Part shown: positions 52,677 through 59,470 of the stretch, one piece after another
How positions within the stretch are numbered: the stretch's first letter is position 1
How the letters are laid out: each line of letters begins with the position of its first letter
Translations under genes and position numbers: made by a program
Notes under the pieces: model-generated
The model's input: only the letters and a program-made list of their open reading frames with translations
Database searches by the model: none
What the model was told of the DNA's origin: nothing
Origin: UBA6921 sp031363085
Lineage (GTDB): Bacteria; Pseudomonadota; Gammaproteobacteria; SG8-11
Assembly: GCA_031363085.1 (NCBI GenBank)
Contig: JANLTU010000172.1
Location: forward strand, 1 to 59,470
Length of the DNA stretch: 59,470 bases
Direction: 5' to 3'

Positions 52677-52709
52677 AGGAGGGGGATACTACGTATCTCC
52701 CTCCTTTTC
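52677..52709 (+). terminator. Rho-independent terminator of the export operon
   Basis: A 12-base-pair stem (52677-52688 with 52694-52705, one G-T pair) with loop CTACG, followed by TTTC. This is one of the strongest terminators in the window, and it closes the operon after the small peptide gene. Confidence 0.88.
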
Positions 52710-52785
52710 TGAACACGCCCAGCCTGATTGCATTGCGACCTTCATTCATGGCCCGCACGTACGGAGTTAATCACTCCACTGATTC

Positions 52786-53628
52786 TTAAGTCGTGTCTGC
52801 ATCCTCCGGCTTTTTACCGGTGCTGCGGATTTGCGTCAGTTTCTGCAACAAGTCAAACCAGAACGGCGCGCCAAACAGTGCCGACGATGCGGTGATCAGC
52901 CAGCCGGCGAACATCTCCCAGGTTTGTTTCGACTGAATGGCAAGCTCAGGCGCCTGTTCCCAGCCCACCGGCAACTGCTTCAAGCTGTCGATGGTTGTAG
53001 CAACGGCTTGGTTTTGCGCAAGTGCCAGTTGTGCCGTGAGGGCCGGGTGTATCCACAAAGATCTGAACAAACGAAAACTGTCGACATTAAAAAGCCCGGC
53101 CAAGGCCAGTGCGATGATGAAGCAGATCAGTTGCGAGCGGCGCTTGTAACCGCCGGCGATGCGTTGCATGCCGTGGTCGAACCACGCGGTGAGTTCCGTG
53201 CGCAGCTTGTCAACATCGCCGGCGGCACGCTGGTACATGTTCAGCAGCATCGAGCGCAATTGCTCGTCTGGCAGCGCGTTCAGCGCCTGTTCGAGTTTTT
53301 GCGCGTTGCCCGGCAGGGTTTGCAACACATCGGTGAAGGCGAGGGCGAAGTGTTTGGCGGGAATATACGACGGTTTGGTGGTGAGATCGCGCTGGTTTTT
53401 GACGCGGCCGGTGCTGTGCGGATTAATCAACGCGTGGTTGTACAGCGCCTGCGCCAGGCCGGTGAATTGCGGATCGTTCAATAACGATTTGATGCCGCTG
53501 AGCAGCGTGCGACCGCGTAACTTGAGCAACGATGCAATCGCCTCGTTGATTGAACTTGCGATCAGGCTGATCGACGCGAAACAAAACACCAGACCAATGG
53601 CGACTTCAAGTACCGTGCTGTTGAACAT
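52786..53628 (-). CDS. Conserved membrane protein, function unknown
   Basis: A 280-residue protein from the ATG at 53628, with a GGAGGGGG ribosome-binding site; a longer open frame upstream is not needed. Membrane helices lie near residues 5-27 (STVLEVAIGLVFCFASISLI), 165-183 (LICFIIALALAGLFNVDSFR), and 245-265 (MFAGWLITASSALFGAPFWF). The intervening region is alpha-helical. I cannot name a family. It follows hflD-mnmA in the same direction. Confidence 0.7.
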   Translation of the reverse strand: MFNSTVLEVAIGLVFCFASISLIASSINEAIASLLKLRGRTLLSGIKSLLNDPQFTGLAQALYNHALINPHSTGRVKNQRDLTTKPSYIPAKHFALAFTDVLQTLPGNAQKLEQALNALPDEQLRSMLLNMYQRAAGDVDKLRTELTAWFDHGMQRIAGGYKRRSQLICFIIALALAGLFNVDSFRLFRSLWIHPALTAQLALAQNQAVATTIDSLKQLPVGWEQAPELAIQSKQTWEMFAGWLITASSALFGAPFWFDLLQKLTQIRSTGKKPEDADTT

Positions 53629-53738
53629 AACTAACCCCCTCCCTGTCAGCGTATTAAGATGCCCCAGCGCAGCGTAGCGCATCTTCGCAGCGAAGCAAAT
53701 TCGCGCCGTTCGCGCGCGCAAAAAATCGCCGTGACAGA

Positions 53739-54362
53739 TTAGCGCAAGCGAGCCAGCAATTTTTCTGTTTCCAGCAGCAGTGCGCTGCGTTTGAACAACA
53801 CCTGCCAGCGCGATCCGCCGCACTGGGTCCACAGCACCGCCGCACGAATGCCGGCGAGTAAAATTGCACGCACCTTGTTGGCGTTGTCGGGGTTATTGAG
53901 ATAGCCGTGTTCGCCTTGCACCAGCACGCGCGGCGTCAGCGTGCTGATGGTGTTTTTATAGGTCTCGGCCAGATTCGCCAGCACATTTTGGTGGGTGGTG
54001 GAAAAGTGTTCGGCCTGTTGTTGCGCTTGGCGAATACCGTTGGCGATCTGCTCCAGCAGCGCCGGTTGCTTCGCCAGCTTGCGTTCCAAGTGCAACAAGG
54101 TCACGACGTATTGCGTGATTTGTACGGTGTCGGCGTGCTTTTCGCTGAGCTGGCGCTTCAAGCTTGACAAGCCGGTGAGCACGCCGCGCGCATCGCCGAA
54201 TACCGCCTCGGTGCTGGGGGCGTCGAGTTTGAAAATGCTGTTGATGCTGGCTTCCAGTGCGGCGCTGTCGGTCATGCCACGGGTTGCGATTTGATGCACT
54301 AAGTAGGCGGCTTGGTACACGCCCGCCAGGGCGAGCACACGTTCAGGTAAGGTTTTAGTCAT
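53739..54362 (-). CDS. hflD: High frequency lysogenization protein HflD homolog
   Basis: A 207-residue mostly alpha-helical protein matching HflD: LPERVLALAGVYQAAYLVHQ, EASINSIFKLDAPSTEAVFG and RAILLAGIRAAVLWTQCGGS. HflD is a peripheral inner-membrane protein known from phage lambda lysogeny. In gammaproteobacteria its gene follows mnmA, and here it overlaps mnmA by eight bases, supporting the assignment. Confidence 0.95.
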   Translation of the reverse strand: MTKTLPERVLALAGVYQAAYLVHQIATRGMTDSAALEASINSIFKLDAPSTEAVFGDARGVLTGLSSLKRQLSEKHADTVQITQYVVTLLHLERKLAKQPALLEQIANGIRQAQQQAEHFSTTHQNVLANLAETYKNTISTLTPRVLVQGEHGYLNNPDNANKVRAILLAGIRAAVLWTQCGGSRWQVLFKRSALLLETEKLLARLR

Positions 54363-55497
54363 TGCTTCCTCTAATAATAATTCCGCCGCCCAAACACTCG
54401 TCGCCCTGATAGAAGACGACCGACTGGCCGGGGGTTACGGCGCGTTGTGGCACTTCAAAACGGACGCGACAGGTGTCGTTGTTGACATATTCAACACTGC
54501 ACCTCTGGTCCGCTTGTCGATAGCGGGTTTTCGCGGCGCAGTGCAGCGGCAGCGCCGGTGCTGTGCCGGCGATCCAGTTCAGTTGTTGTGCGACGAGCGA
54601 CTGCGAAAACAGCAGCGGATGCTGGTCGCCCTGCACCACGGTCAAGGTGTTTTGTTGCAGATTTTTTGCCGCGACATACCACGGTTGTTCGCTGGCATCG
54701 CGGCGCCCGCCGATGTTCAGTCCCTTGCGCTGGCCGAGCGTGTGGTACATCAAGCCGTCGTGGCGGCCGATGATTTTGCCTGCCGGCGTGACGATGTCGC
54801 CGGGTTGGGCGGGCAGATAGCGGCTGAGAAATTCCTTAAACTTGCGTTCGCCGATGAAGCAGATTCCGGTGCTGTCTTTTTTGTCGTGCGTGACCAAGCC
54901 TTGCTGCGCCGCGAGCGCACGCACCGCAGGTTTGGTCAATTCGCCCAGCGGAAACAACGCGCGCGCCAACTGCTCTTGATGCAACGCGTACAGAAAATAA
55001 CTTTGGTCCTTGTCAATATCCAGCGCCTTGAGCAGCCGCGTGCGTCCGTCACGCTGCGCCACGCGCGCGTAATGCCCCGTCGCCATGCAGTCGGCGCCCA
55101 AGGCTTGCGCGTGTTCCAGAAACACCTTGAACTTGATTTCGCGATTGCACAACACGTCGGGATTGGGCGTGCGCCCGGCGCGAAATTCTTCCAGACAAAA
55201 CGCAAACACCTGCTCCCAATATTCAGCGGCGAAGTTGCGCGCGTGCAGCGTGACGCCCAGGTGCTCGCACACCGCCTGCGCATCGGCGAGGTCCTGGGTC
55301 GCGCTGCAAAATTCCGCGTCATCGTCCTCGTCCCAATTTTTCATGAACAAGGCTTGCAGCGCGTAACCCTGGCGCTGCAACAAGTAGGCGGCGACCGACG
55401 AGTCCACGCCGCCCGACATACCGAGCATGATGCGCGGCGCCGCTTGCGAAGCAGGATGCGGCACGATGGGGTCGGTTGTTTTCGATGGCTGGTTCAT
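54355..55497 (-). CDS. mnmA: tRNA-specific 2-thiouridylase MnmA
   Basis: About 380 residues from the ATG at 55497; a TTG 54 bases upstream is possible. It has the PP-loop ATP site GMSGGVDSSVAAYLL, NWDEDDDAEFCSATQDL, the NPDVLCNREIKF segment with a catalytic Cys and GHYARV, and STGICFIGERKFKEFL with the second catalytic Cys. MnmA thiolates U34 of tRNA Lys, Glu and Gln. It overlaps hflD. Confidence 0.97.
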   Translation of the reverse strand: MNQPSKTTDPIVPHPASQAAPRIMLGMSGGVDSSVAAYLLQRQGYALQALFMKNWDEDDDAEFCSATQDLADAQAVCEHLGVTLHARNFAAEYWEQVFAFCLEEFRAGRTPNPDVLCNREIKFKVFLEHAQALGADCMATGHYARVAQRDGRTRLLKALDIDKDQSYFLYALHQEQLARALFPLGELTKPAVRALAAQQGLVTHDKKDSTGICFIGERKFKEFLSRYLPAQPGDIVTPAGKIIGRHDGLMYHTLGQRKGLNIGGRRDASEQPWYVAAKNLQQNTLTVVQGDQHPLLFSQSLVAQQLNWIAGTAPALPLHCAAKTRYRQADQRCSVEYVNNDTCRVRFEVPQRAVTPGQSVVFYQGDECLGGGIIIRGSND

Positions 55498-55614
55498 AGA
55501 TTGCGGAGGATGCTGTGAGCGCGCTGGCAATTCTACCTTAAAGCGGGTCAAGCGCCGGATTTCCGCTGCCGATAGTGTAGGAGCGGGAAACCCTCATTGA
55601 ATACGGCAAGCACC

Positions 55615-58113
55615 ATGAGCGAAGCTCCGATCAGCAAATCCAAGCCTTCGATCAGTCAGCGACGTTACAACGTCGTGTTGACCGGCCACGTGCGCAAGGG
55701 CTTTATGGCCGACCAAGTGAGCGTTGAGTTGGCCCGCCTGGCCGGCATCGATGCGGCGCAGGCCACGCTGCTATTGAGCGGCGCTGCGCGCGTGGTCAAA
55801 ACCAACGTCGACCAAAATACCGCCACGCAATTTCAAATGCGCTTTGAAGCCATCGGTGCGCAATGCGCGATCCGACCGGTGGCGAGCACAGATGCGCCGC
55901 TTGAGCGCATGAGCGGCACGCCCAATAGCGCTCCGTCCGCATTGAACCTGCGCACCGTTAAAGAAGCGTTTTCCGGCGAGATTCCGCCGCTGACGTCAAC
56001 CATGAAACATCGTGTGACGCGGGCGAGCGTGGCGGTGTTGATGCTGTTGCTGCCGAGTATTTACCTCGTGTCGCTTGTGGCGGTGGCGGGGGTGACCGGG
56101 TGGCATGCATTAAATGACTGGACCTGGTTCTGGTTGCCGGACGGCTGGCGATATCCGGGGCTATTCGTCTATTTGGCGCTGTGCGTGGCAGGTGTGGTGC
56201 TGACGCTCGTGATGCTCAAACCGTTGTTTGCTCCGCCGGCAACCCTACATCGGCCTTTAAAACTCACGCATCAAGACGATCCGTTATTTTTCGCGTTGGT
56301 CGATTTAATCGCACAGCGCGTCGGCGCTCCGATGCCGGTAGAAATTCACATCGACTGCGCCGCCCGCGCCGCCGTCGGCGCGCAACACGGCTTGCTCGGC
56401 GTGTCTTCCGGGCAGCTCGTTTTAAGCGTCGGACTGCCGCTGTTTGGCGGCTTGACAGCGCGCCAGCTCGCCGGCGTGATCGCGCACGAGCTCGGGCGTT
56501 TCGCGCCGCGCTCCGGCATGATCTGGTGCGTCCTCGTCAAGGCTGTTAACACCTGGTTTACACGCACGGTATTTGAACGCGATGCCTGGGACGAGCCGCT
56601 GGACGAACTCATTCAGCGCCACAACGATTATCGCGGCACCTTGCTTAAAATCGTGAAAGGCACGATCTGGTTAAATCGCAAATTCATGCGGGGATTTCTC
56701 AAGCTCGGCGCGTTGATCAGCGGCCGTCTGCAACGGCACATGGAATTCGACGCGGACCGTGACCAGGCGTTGATCGCCGGCGCTAGCGTGTTTCGCGATA
56801 CTTTGCTGCGGATAACAGAACTTGGCGCGGCCGACGAGATTGTGAGCAAACGGCTGGCCCACAGCCGGGACGATGGCAAGTTAACCGACAACCTGCCGAA
56901 GCTGATCGTCGAGCAGTCGCACACTCTTCCGGAGCGTTATCGAAAAAACATCATGCTTGCGCTGCAAGCGCAACAGCCTGAGAGCAACTCCAAGCATCCG
57001 TCCGCCCACGCGCGCATCGCGCACGCCGCAGCACTGGATGCGCGCGGAATTTTCGTGCTCGATGCGGCCGGCACCGCGTTGCTCGCGCGCTACGAGCGCT
57101 TGTGCCGGCAAGCGAGCCTGATGCATTACCATCAGGTGCTCGGTGTCACCGTCAAACCCGAACAACTCGTCAGCAGCGCCGCCGTCAATGGGCATGCCGA
57201 ACAGCGTGCGGGCGATGAGGCGCGTTTGAAAAGCTATCTGGCCGAGCAGTTTTGCGCGACGCGTTACCTGAACATCAAACGCCAAGCCGCCTATGCCGCG
57301 CCCGATGCCGAGGAAACCAAGCGCAGGCTTGACAATTTAGCGCAGCAGGTGCGCCACGGCGTGTCTGACTACGCCAAACTGCTGGCGAAATACCAGGCCG
57401 CGTCCCAGCAGTGCGTCAACGCATTTGCCGCGCGCCTGCTGGCGCAGCAGGGTGTTGCATTCGATGCAGCGGTATTTAACGTGGGCGGCGCCACGGAAAG
57501 CGACGCGGCCGCAGCGCTGCACACAGCAGCACAAACCGTCGCCACGCTGGAACCGGAATTAGAGAAATTCGAAGCCCTGCTGGCACAGCGTTTCGCATTG
57601 GCGCTGGCGATGCGCGCCGATGCGCAAACCCAGGACGACGTCAGCCACTTGCTGCAAGCGTTGGCCGCTGTGGCCCAGGGGCACGATATTGTCATTAATC
57701 TGCGTGGCTATTTTATGGCGCTGGATTATCTGCAACGCTGGCCTGCCGAAGCGGGTGCCGCCGGCATCCATGACTACGCCAAAGACGCACAGCAGGAATA
57801 CCGCAAATTGTTGGTGCTGGTCGGCAGCGCGCCGTATCCGTTCGAGCGCAAAGATCACCTGCACAGCGTGGCCGATTATTTGCAGAGCTATTGCGGCACG
57901 CCGGAACAATTTGCCGGAGCTGAAGAGCAGGTGCGCAAGCGTGTGGAAAATGTCTGGAAAAGCGTCGAGCTTTTACATCGCCGGGCGGTGGCGCGTCTAG
58001 CGGCTATCGCGGCGGAAGTTGAAGAAAAACTCGGCGTCGAAGCGCTGCAACCCGCCCACACGCCGGCAGCAAAAACGCAGGCGGACCCGGACGACATCGC
58101 GTTGCCGTTTTAA
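55615..58113 (+). CDS. M48-family metallopeptidase-like protein with HELGR instead of HExxH
   Basis: About 832 residues from the ATG at 55615; a TTG at 55597 is possible. The N-terminal 100 residues (RRYNVVLTGHVRKGFMADQV) resemble a small regulatory domain. Two membrane helices follow (about residues 137-165 and 182-200). The peptidase core has LAGVIAHELGRFAP, where the second zinc His of HExxH is Arg, and the third-ligand region HMEFDADRDQ is kept. The long C-terminal half is helical. It may have lost or changed activity, or the Arg could be an assembly error. The gene sits between nudJ and mnmA, which are usually adjacent. Confidence 0.85.
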   Translation: MSEAPISKSKPSISQRRYNVVLTGHVRKGFMADQVSVELARLAGIDAAQATLLLSGAARVVKTNVDQNTATQFQMRFEAIGAQCAIRPVASTDAPLERMSGTPNSAPSALNLRTVKEAFSGEIPPLTSTMKHRVTRASVAVLMLLLPSIYLVSLVAVAGVTGWHALNDWTWFWLPDGWRYPGLFVYLALCVAGVVLTLVMLKPLFAPPATLHRPLKLTHQDDPLFFALVDLIAQRVGAPMPVEIHIDCAARAAVGAQHGLLGVSSGQLVLSVGLPLFGGLTARQLAGVIAHELGRFAPRSGMIWCVLVKAVNTWFTRTVFERDAWDEPLDELIQRHNDYRGTLLKIVKGTIWLNRKFMRGFLKLGALISGRLQRHMEFDADRDQALIAGASVFRDTLLRITELGAADEIVSKRLAHSRDDGKLTDNLPKLIVEQSHTLPERYRKNIMLALQAQQPESNSKHPSAHARIAHAAALDARGIFVLDAAGTALLARYERLCRQASLMHYHQVLGVTVKPEQLVSSAAVNGHAEQRAGDEARLKSYLAEQFCATRYLNIKRQAAYAAPDAEETKRRLDNLAQQVRHGVSDYAKLLAKYQAASQQCVNAFAARLLAQQGVAFDAAVFNVGGATESDAAAALHTAAQTVATLEPELEKFEALLAQRFALALAMRADAQTQDDVSHLLQALAAVAQGHDIVINLRGYFMALDYLQRWPAEAGAAGIHDYAKDAQQEYRKLLVLVGSAPYPFERKDHLHSVADYLQSYCGTPEQFAGAEEQVRKRVENVWKSVELLHRRAVARLAAIAAEVEEKLGVEALQPAHTPAAKTQADPDDIALPF

Positions 58114-58562
58114 CTCTGGGTGATGTCGACCAGCAGCTCCAGCGGAAAACGGCGCCCGGCCAGATAATCGTCGACGCAACGTAATACCAACGGTGAGCGC
58201 AGGTCGTGCACACGCTGTAACAAGGTAGCGTGACTTAACCACAACGCACGTTCGATACCCTGGTCGAGCGGCCGCTGCGCGTCGTGCCGTAGCGCGCGAC
58301 CATGAAAACACACCCGCACGTAGGCTTTAAGCTCGCGCTCACTGCTCCAACGATAGATGCCCACCAAACCCAGCGGCTCGATCAGCCAGCCGGTTTCTTC
58401 CAGGGTTTCGCGCACGGCAGCATGCGGCAACGATTCGCCCGCTTCCAGCCGCCCGGCCGGCTGATTGATGACCAGCCGGGACTTGACCGTTTCCTCCACA
58501 AATAAAAACACACCGTCGCGTTCAACGACGGTGGCAACCGAGATGATGGGCGGCGCAGGCAT
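58110..58562 (-). CDS. nudJ: Nudix hydrolase (NudJ-like)
   Basis: A 150-residue protein with a full Nudix box, GRLEAGESLPHAAVRETLEE, then TGW. The family context (close to mnmA and hflD) fits NudJ, a phosphatase acting on thiamin and nucleoside diphosphates. Its 3' end overlaps the convergent M48-like gene by four bases. Confidence 0.88.
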   Translation of the reverse strand: MPAPPIISVATVVERDGVFLFVEETVKSRLVINQPAGRLEAGESLPHAAVRETLEETGWLIEPLGLVGIYRWSSERELKAYVRVCFHGRALRHDAQRPLDQGIERALWLSHATLLQRVHDLRSPLVLRCVDDYLAGRRFPLELLVDITQS

Positions 58563-59070
58563 GGGCGAACTCTAACTGACAGCACCGAGCCGGTCGAGCG
58601 GCAAGCCGCCAGCGGAATGTCTAGGCAGGAGTTTGCCCCCGGCGCGGTGGGTCAGATCACACCGCTCATTGCGCCGAGGCAAACTTCTACCGGGCCTCTA
58701 TGCGAGTTAAATTCTCTGCTCCCATTACGCCAAGGCATGACATTATGCAGACATAAAACTTTAGCCATAGAAAAAACCACTTGACTTGAATTGCCTCGCC
58801 CGATAATTTTCAAAACGCTCAACGCGACAAAAACGAAGCGGTATCGTTGAATAAGAATACGAAAGTCAGACTCGGTGCACGGACAAAGTGGAAGAGGAGG
58901 GAACGTAGTGGGAAGTTGCGGTTTCGTTTGCCAGATTTATTAAATCCCGTGAGGTTGTCGTGCACGCATCAGCGATGTTGCAAGACTGTTGTGTCTACCG
59001 GCGGGCACCTGCCGTAGGCAATCAATCTATGTTGTTTCCACAAATATTGTTTTGCTATTGGAGGTTCCTA
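58563..59070. other. Intergenic stretch with REP-like palindrome
   Basis: About 500 bases without a supported gene. It holds the palindrome at 58627-58691. A loose promoter-like TTGACT near 58780 is not convincing. Confidence 0.4.
58627..58691. repeat. REP/BIME-like palindrome pair
   Basis: AGGAGTTTGCCCCCGGCGC at 58627-58645 and GCGCCGAGGCAAACTTCTAC at 58671-58690 are near-inverted copies of one unit. A third unit (TAGGAGTTTGCCTTGGCGC) begins near 59433. Confidence 0.65.
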
Positions 59071-59419
59071 ATGAAGAAATCATTGTTGTGCGGTTTGTTA
59101 GTTGTTGCAATGAGCTTCTTGCCTTGGATTGTCCAAGGTGCATTTGCAAATGGCCCTGAAGTAAGGGCTCTCATTACTAACGCCGGAACTTATGCAAGTG
59201 GAGCAGTCTATGCTTTTTTTGATCGGGCGATATCAACTTGTTCGACAACCAATCGTATTGATGTGGCTGCCAATTCACCGGGAGCAAAAAATTTCCTTGC
59301 ATTAGCGATGACGGCTTTTACGACAAATAACTACGTGATTATCCATCCCAAGTGGGTGTAGTGGAGCAGCAGCGCTTTTTGATGCCACTGGTGATTCATA
59401 TATGTATTTAACAAAATAG
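59071..59419 (+). pseudogene. Small secreted protein with a frameshift near its end
   Basis: ATG at 59071 has a TTGGAGG ribosome-binding site. A signal peptide (KKSLLCGLLVVAMSFLPWIV, ending AFA) leads a mature protein with ALITNAGTYASGAVYAFFDR. The frame stops at 59361 after HPKWV, but the next frame continues at about 59350 with PSGCSGAAALFDATGDSYMY and a stop at 59419. That is a plausible natural end with a Cys partner for the earlier Cys. A one-base frameshift, biological or from sequencing, explains both. Function unknown. Confidence 0.6.
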
Positions 59420-59430
59420 CCGGAATTTCT

Positions 59431-59470
59431 TGTAGGAGTTTGCCTTGGCGCGATAGCCGTGCGACCCGGC
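59431..59470 (+). repeat. REP-like unit, third copy (runs to window edge)
   Basis: TAGGAGTTTGCCTTGGCGC near 59433-59451 matches the units at 58627 and 58671. The partner half of the palindrome, if any, is beyond the window. Confidence 0.6.

Noticed and set aside
54445..55518. A 357-codon plus-strand open frame
   Set aside because: It is antisense to mnmA, which is unmistakable.
58770..58810. A possible TTGACT/GATAAT promoter
   Set aside because: The spacing is 15 bases and the -10 is imperfect, so I did not call it.
1..59470. tRNA, rRNA and CRISPR arrays
   Set aside because: I looked for cloverleaf-like blocks, rRNA landmarks and regularly spaced repeats and saw none. A dedicated search with covariance models would be decisive.

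Overview
The window most resembles a chromosomal segment of a gammaproteobacterium. The adjacent mnmA-hflD pair and a nearby nudJ-like Nudix gene are typical of that class. The yqjD/yqjE/yqjK-like trio, a FadL porin, an orphan VgrG island, a PilI/PilJ/ChpA-like chemosensory cluster and GlyGly-CTERM-like tails fit it too. No rRNA, tRNA or CRISPR array was found by eye, and I cannot assign a genus.

Layout. 1-6.3 kb: two methyltransferases, an MBL-fold protein with an altered metal site, an OmpR-type two-component pair, and an ECF41-type sigma factor with a carboxymuconolactone-decarboxylase gene. Both of the last two genes carry a near-perfect TGTCACA-N16-CGTC promoter. 6.5-15.4 kb: a type VI secretion accessory island (VgrG, DUF6484, DUF2169, a thiolase-like protein, a PAAR-like effector with an HELLH metalloprotease-like domain, a putative lipoprotein immunity protein, TIGR02270 and a membrane protein), interrupted by an IS3 relic. 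15.4-19 kb: a Phd/VapC toxin-antitoxin pair, a DUF2283 pair, a FadL porin, and three dispersed copies of a repeat encoding a degenerate C-terminal protein tail. 19-22.3 kb: DUF2461, SDR, AraC and HAD genes. 22.4-28 kb: a giant secreted M4 metallopeptidase with six Calx-beta-like repeats and the yqjDEK-like trio. 27.9-30.5 kb: a gene graveyard (Uma2 cassette between 28-bp direct repeats, then relics of DUF2934, thioesterase, MDR dehydrogenase and multicopper oxidase genes). 31.6-39.2 kb: a Pil-Chp-like chemosensory operon whose phosphotransfer residues look degenerate and which ends in a PhnD-like binding protein, followed by a beta-propeller protein with a GlyGly-CTERM-like tail.

The most interesting region is 41.0-52.7 kb. 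Co-directional genes encode a LuxR-type regulator, an HlyD-type adaptor, a C39-peptidase ABC exporter, a second ABC exporter, a large periplasmic diheme c-type (MauG/CcpA-like) protein, an unrecognised 623-residue protein, and a 38-codon peptide that has a strong ribosome-binding site, a Gly-Gly motif and a strong intrinsic terminator right after it. I read this as a candidate peptide-export (RiPP or bacteriocin-like) system in which exported peptide may meet a diheme oxidase in the periplasm. The peptide was found by reading the sequence and its role is inferred.

The right end (52.8-59.5 kb) returns to core genes: a membrane protein, hflD, mnmA, an M48 peptidase-like protein with a substituted HExxH motif, nudJ, REP-like palindromes and a frameshifted secreted protein.
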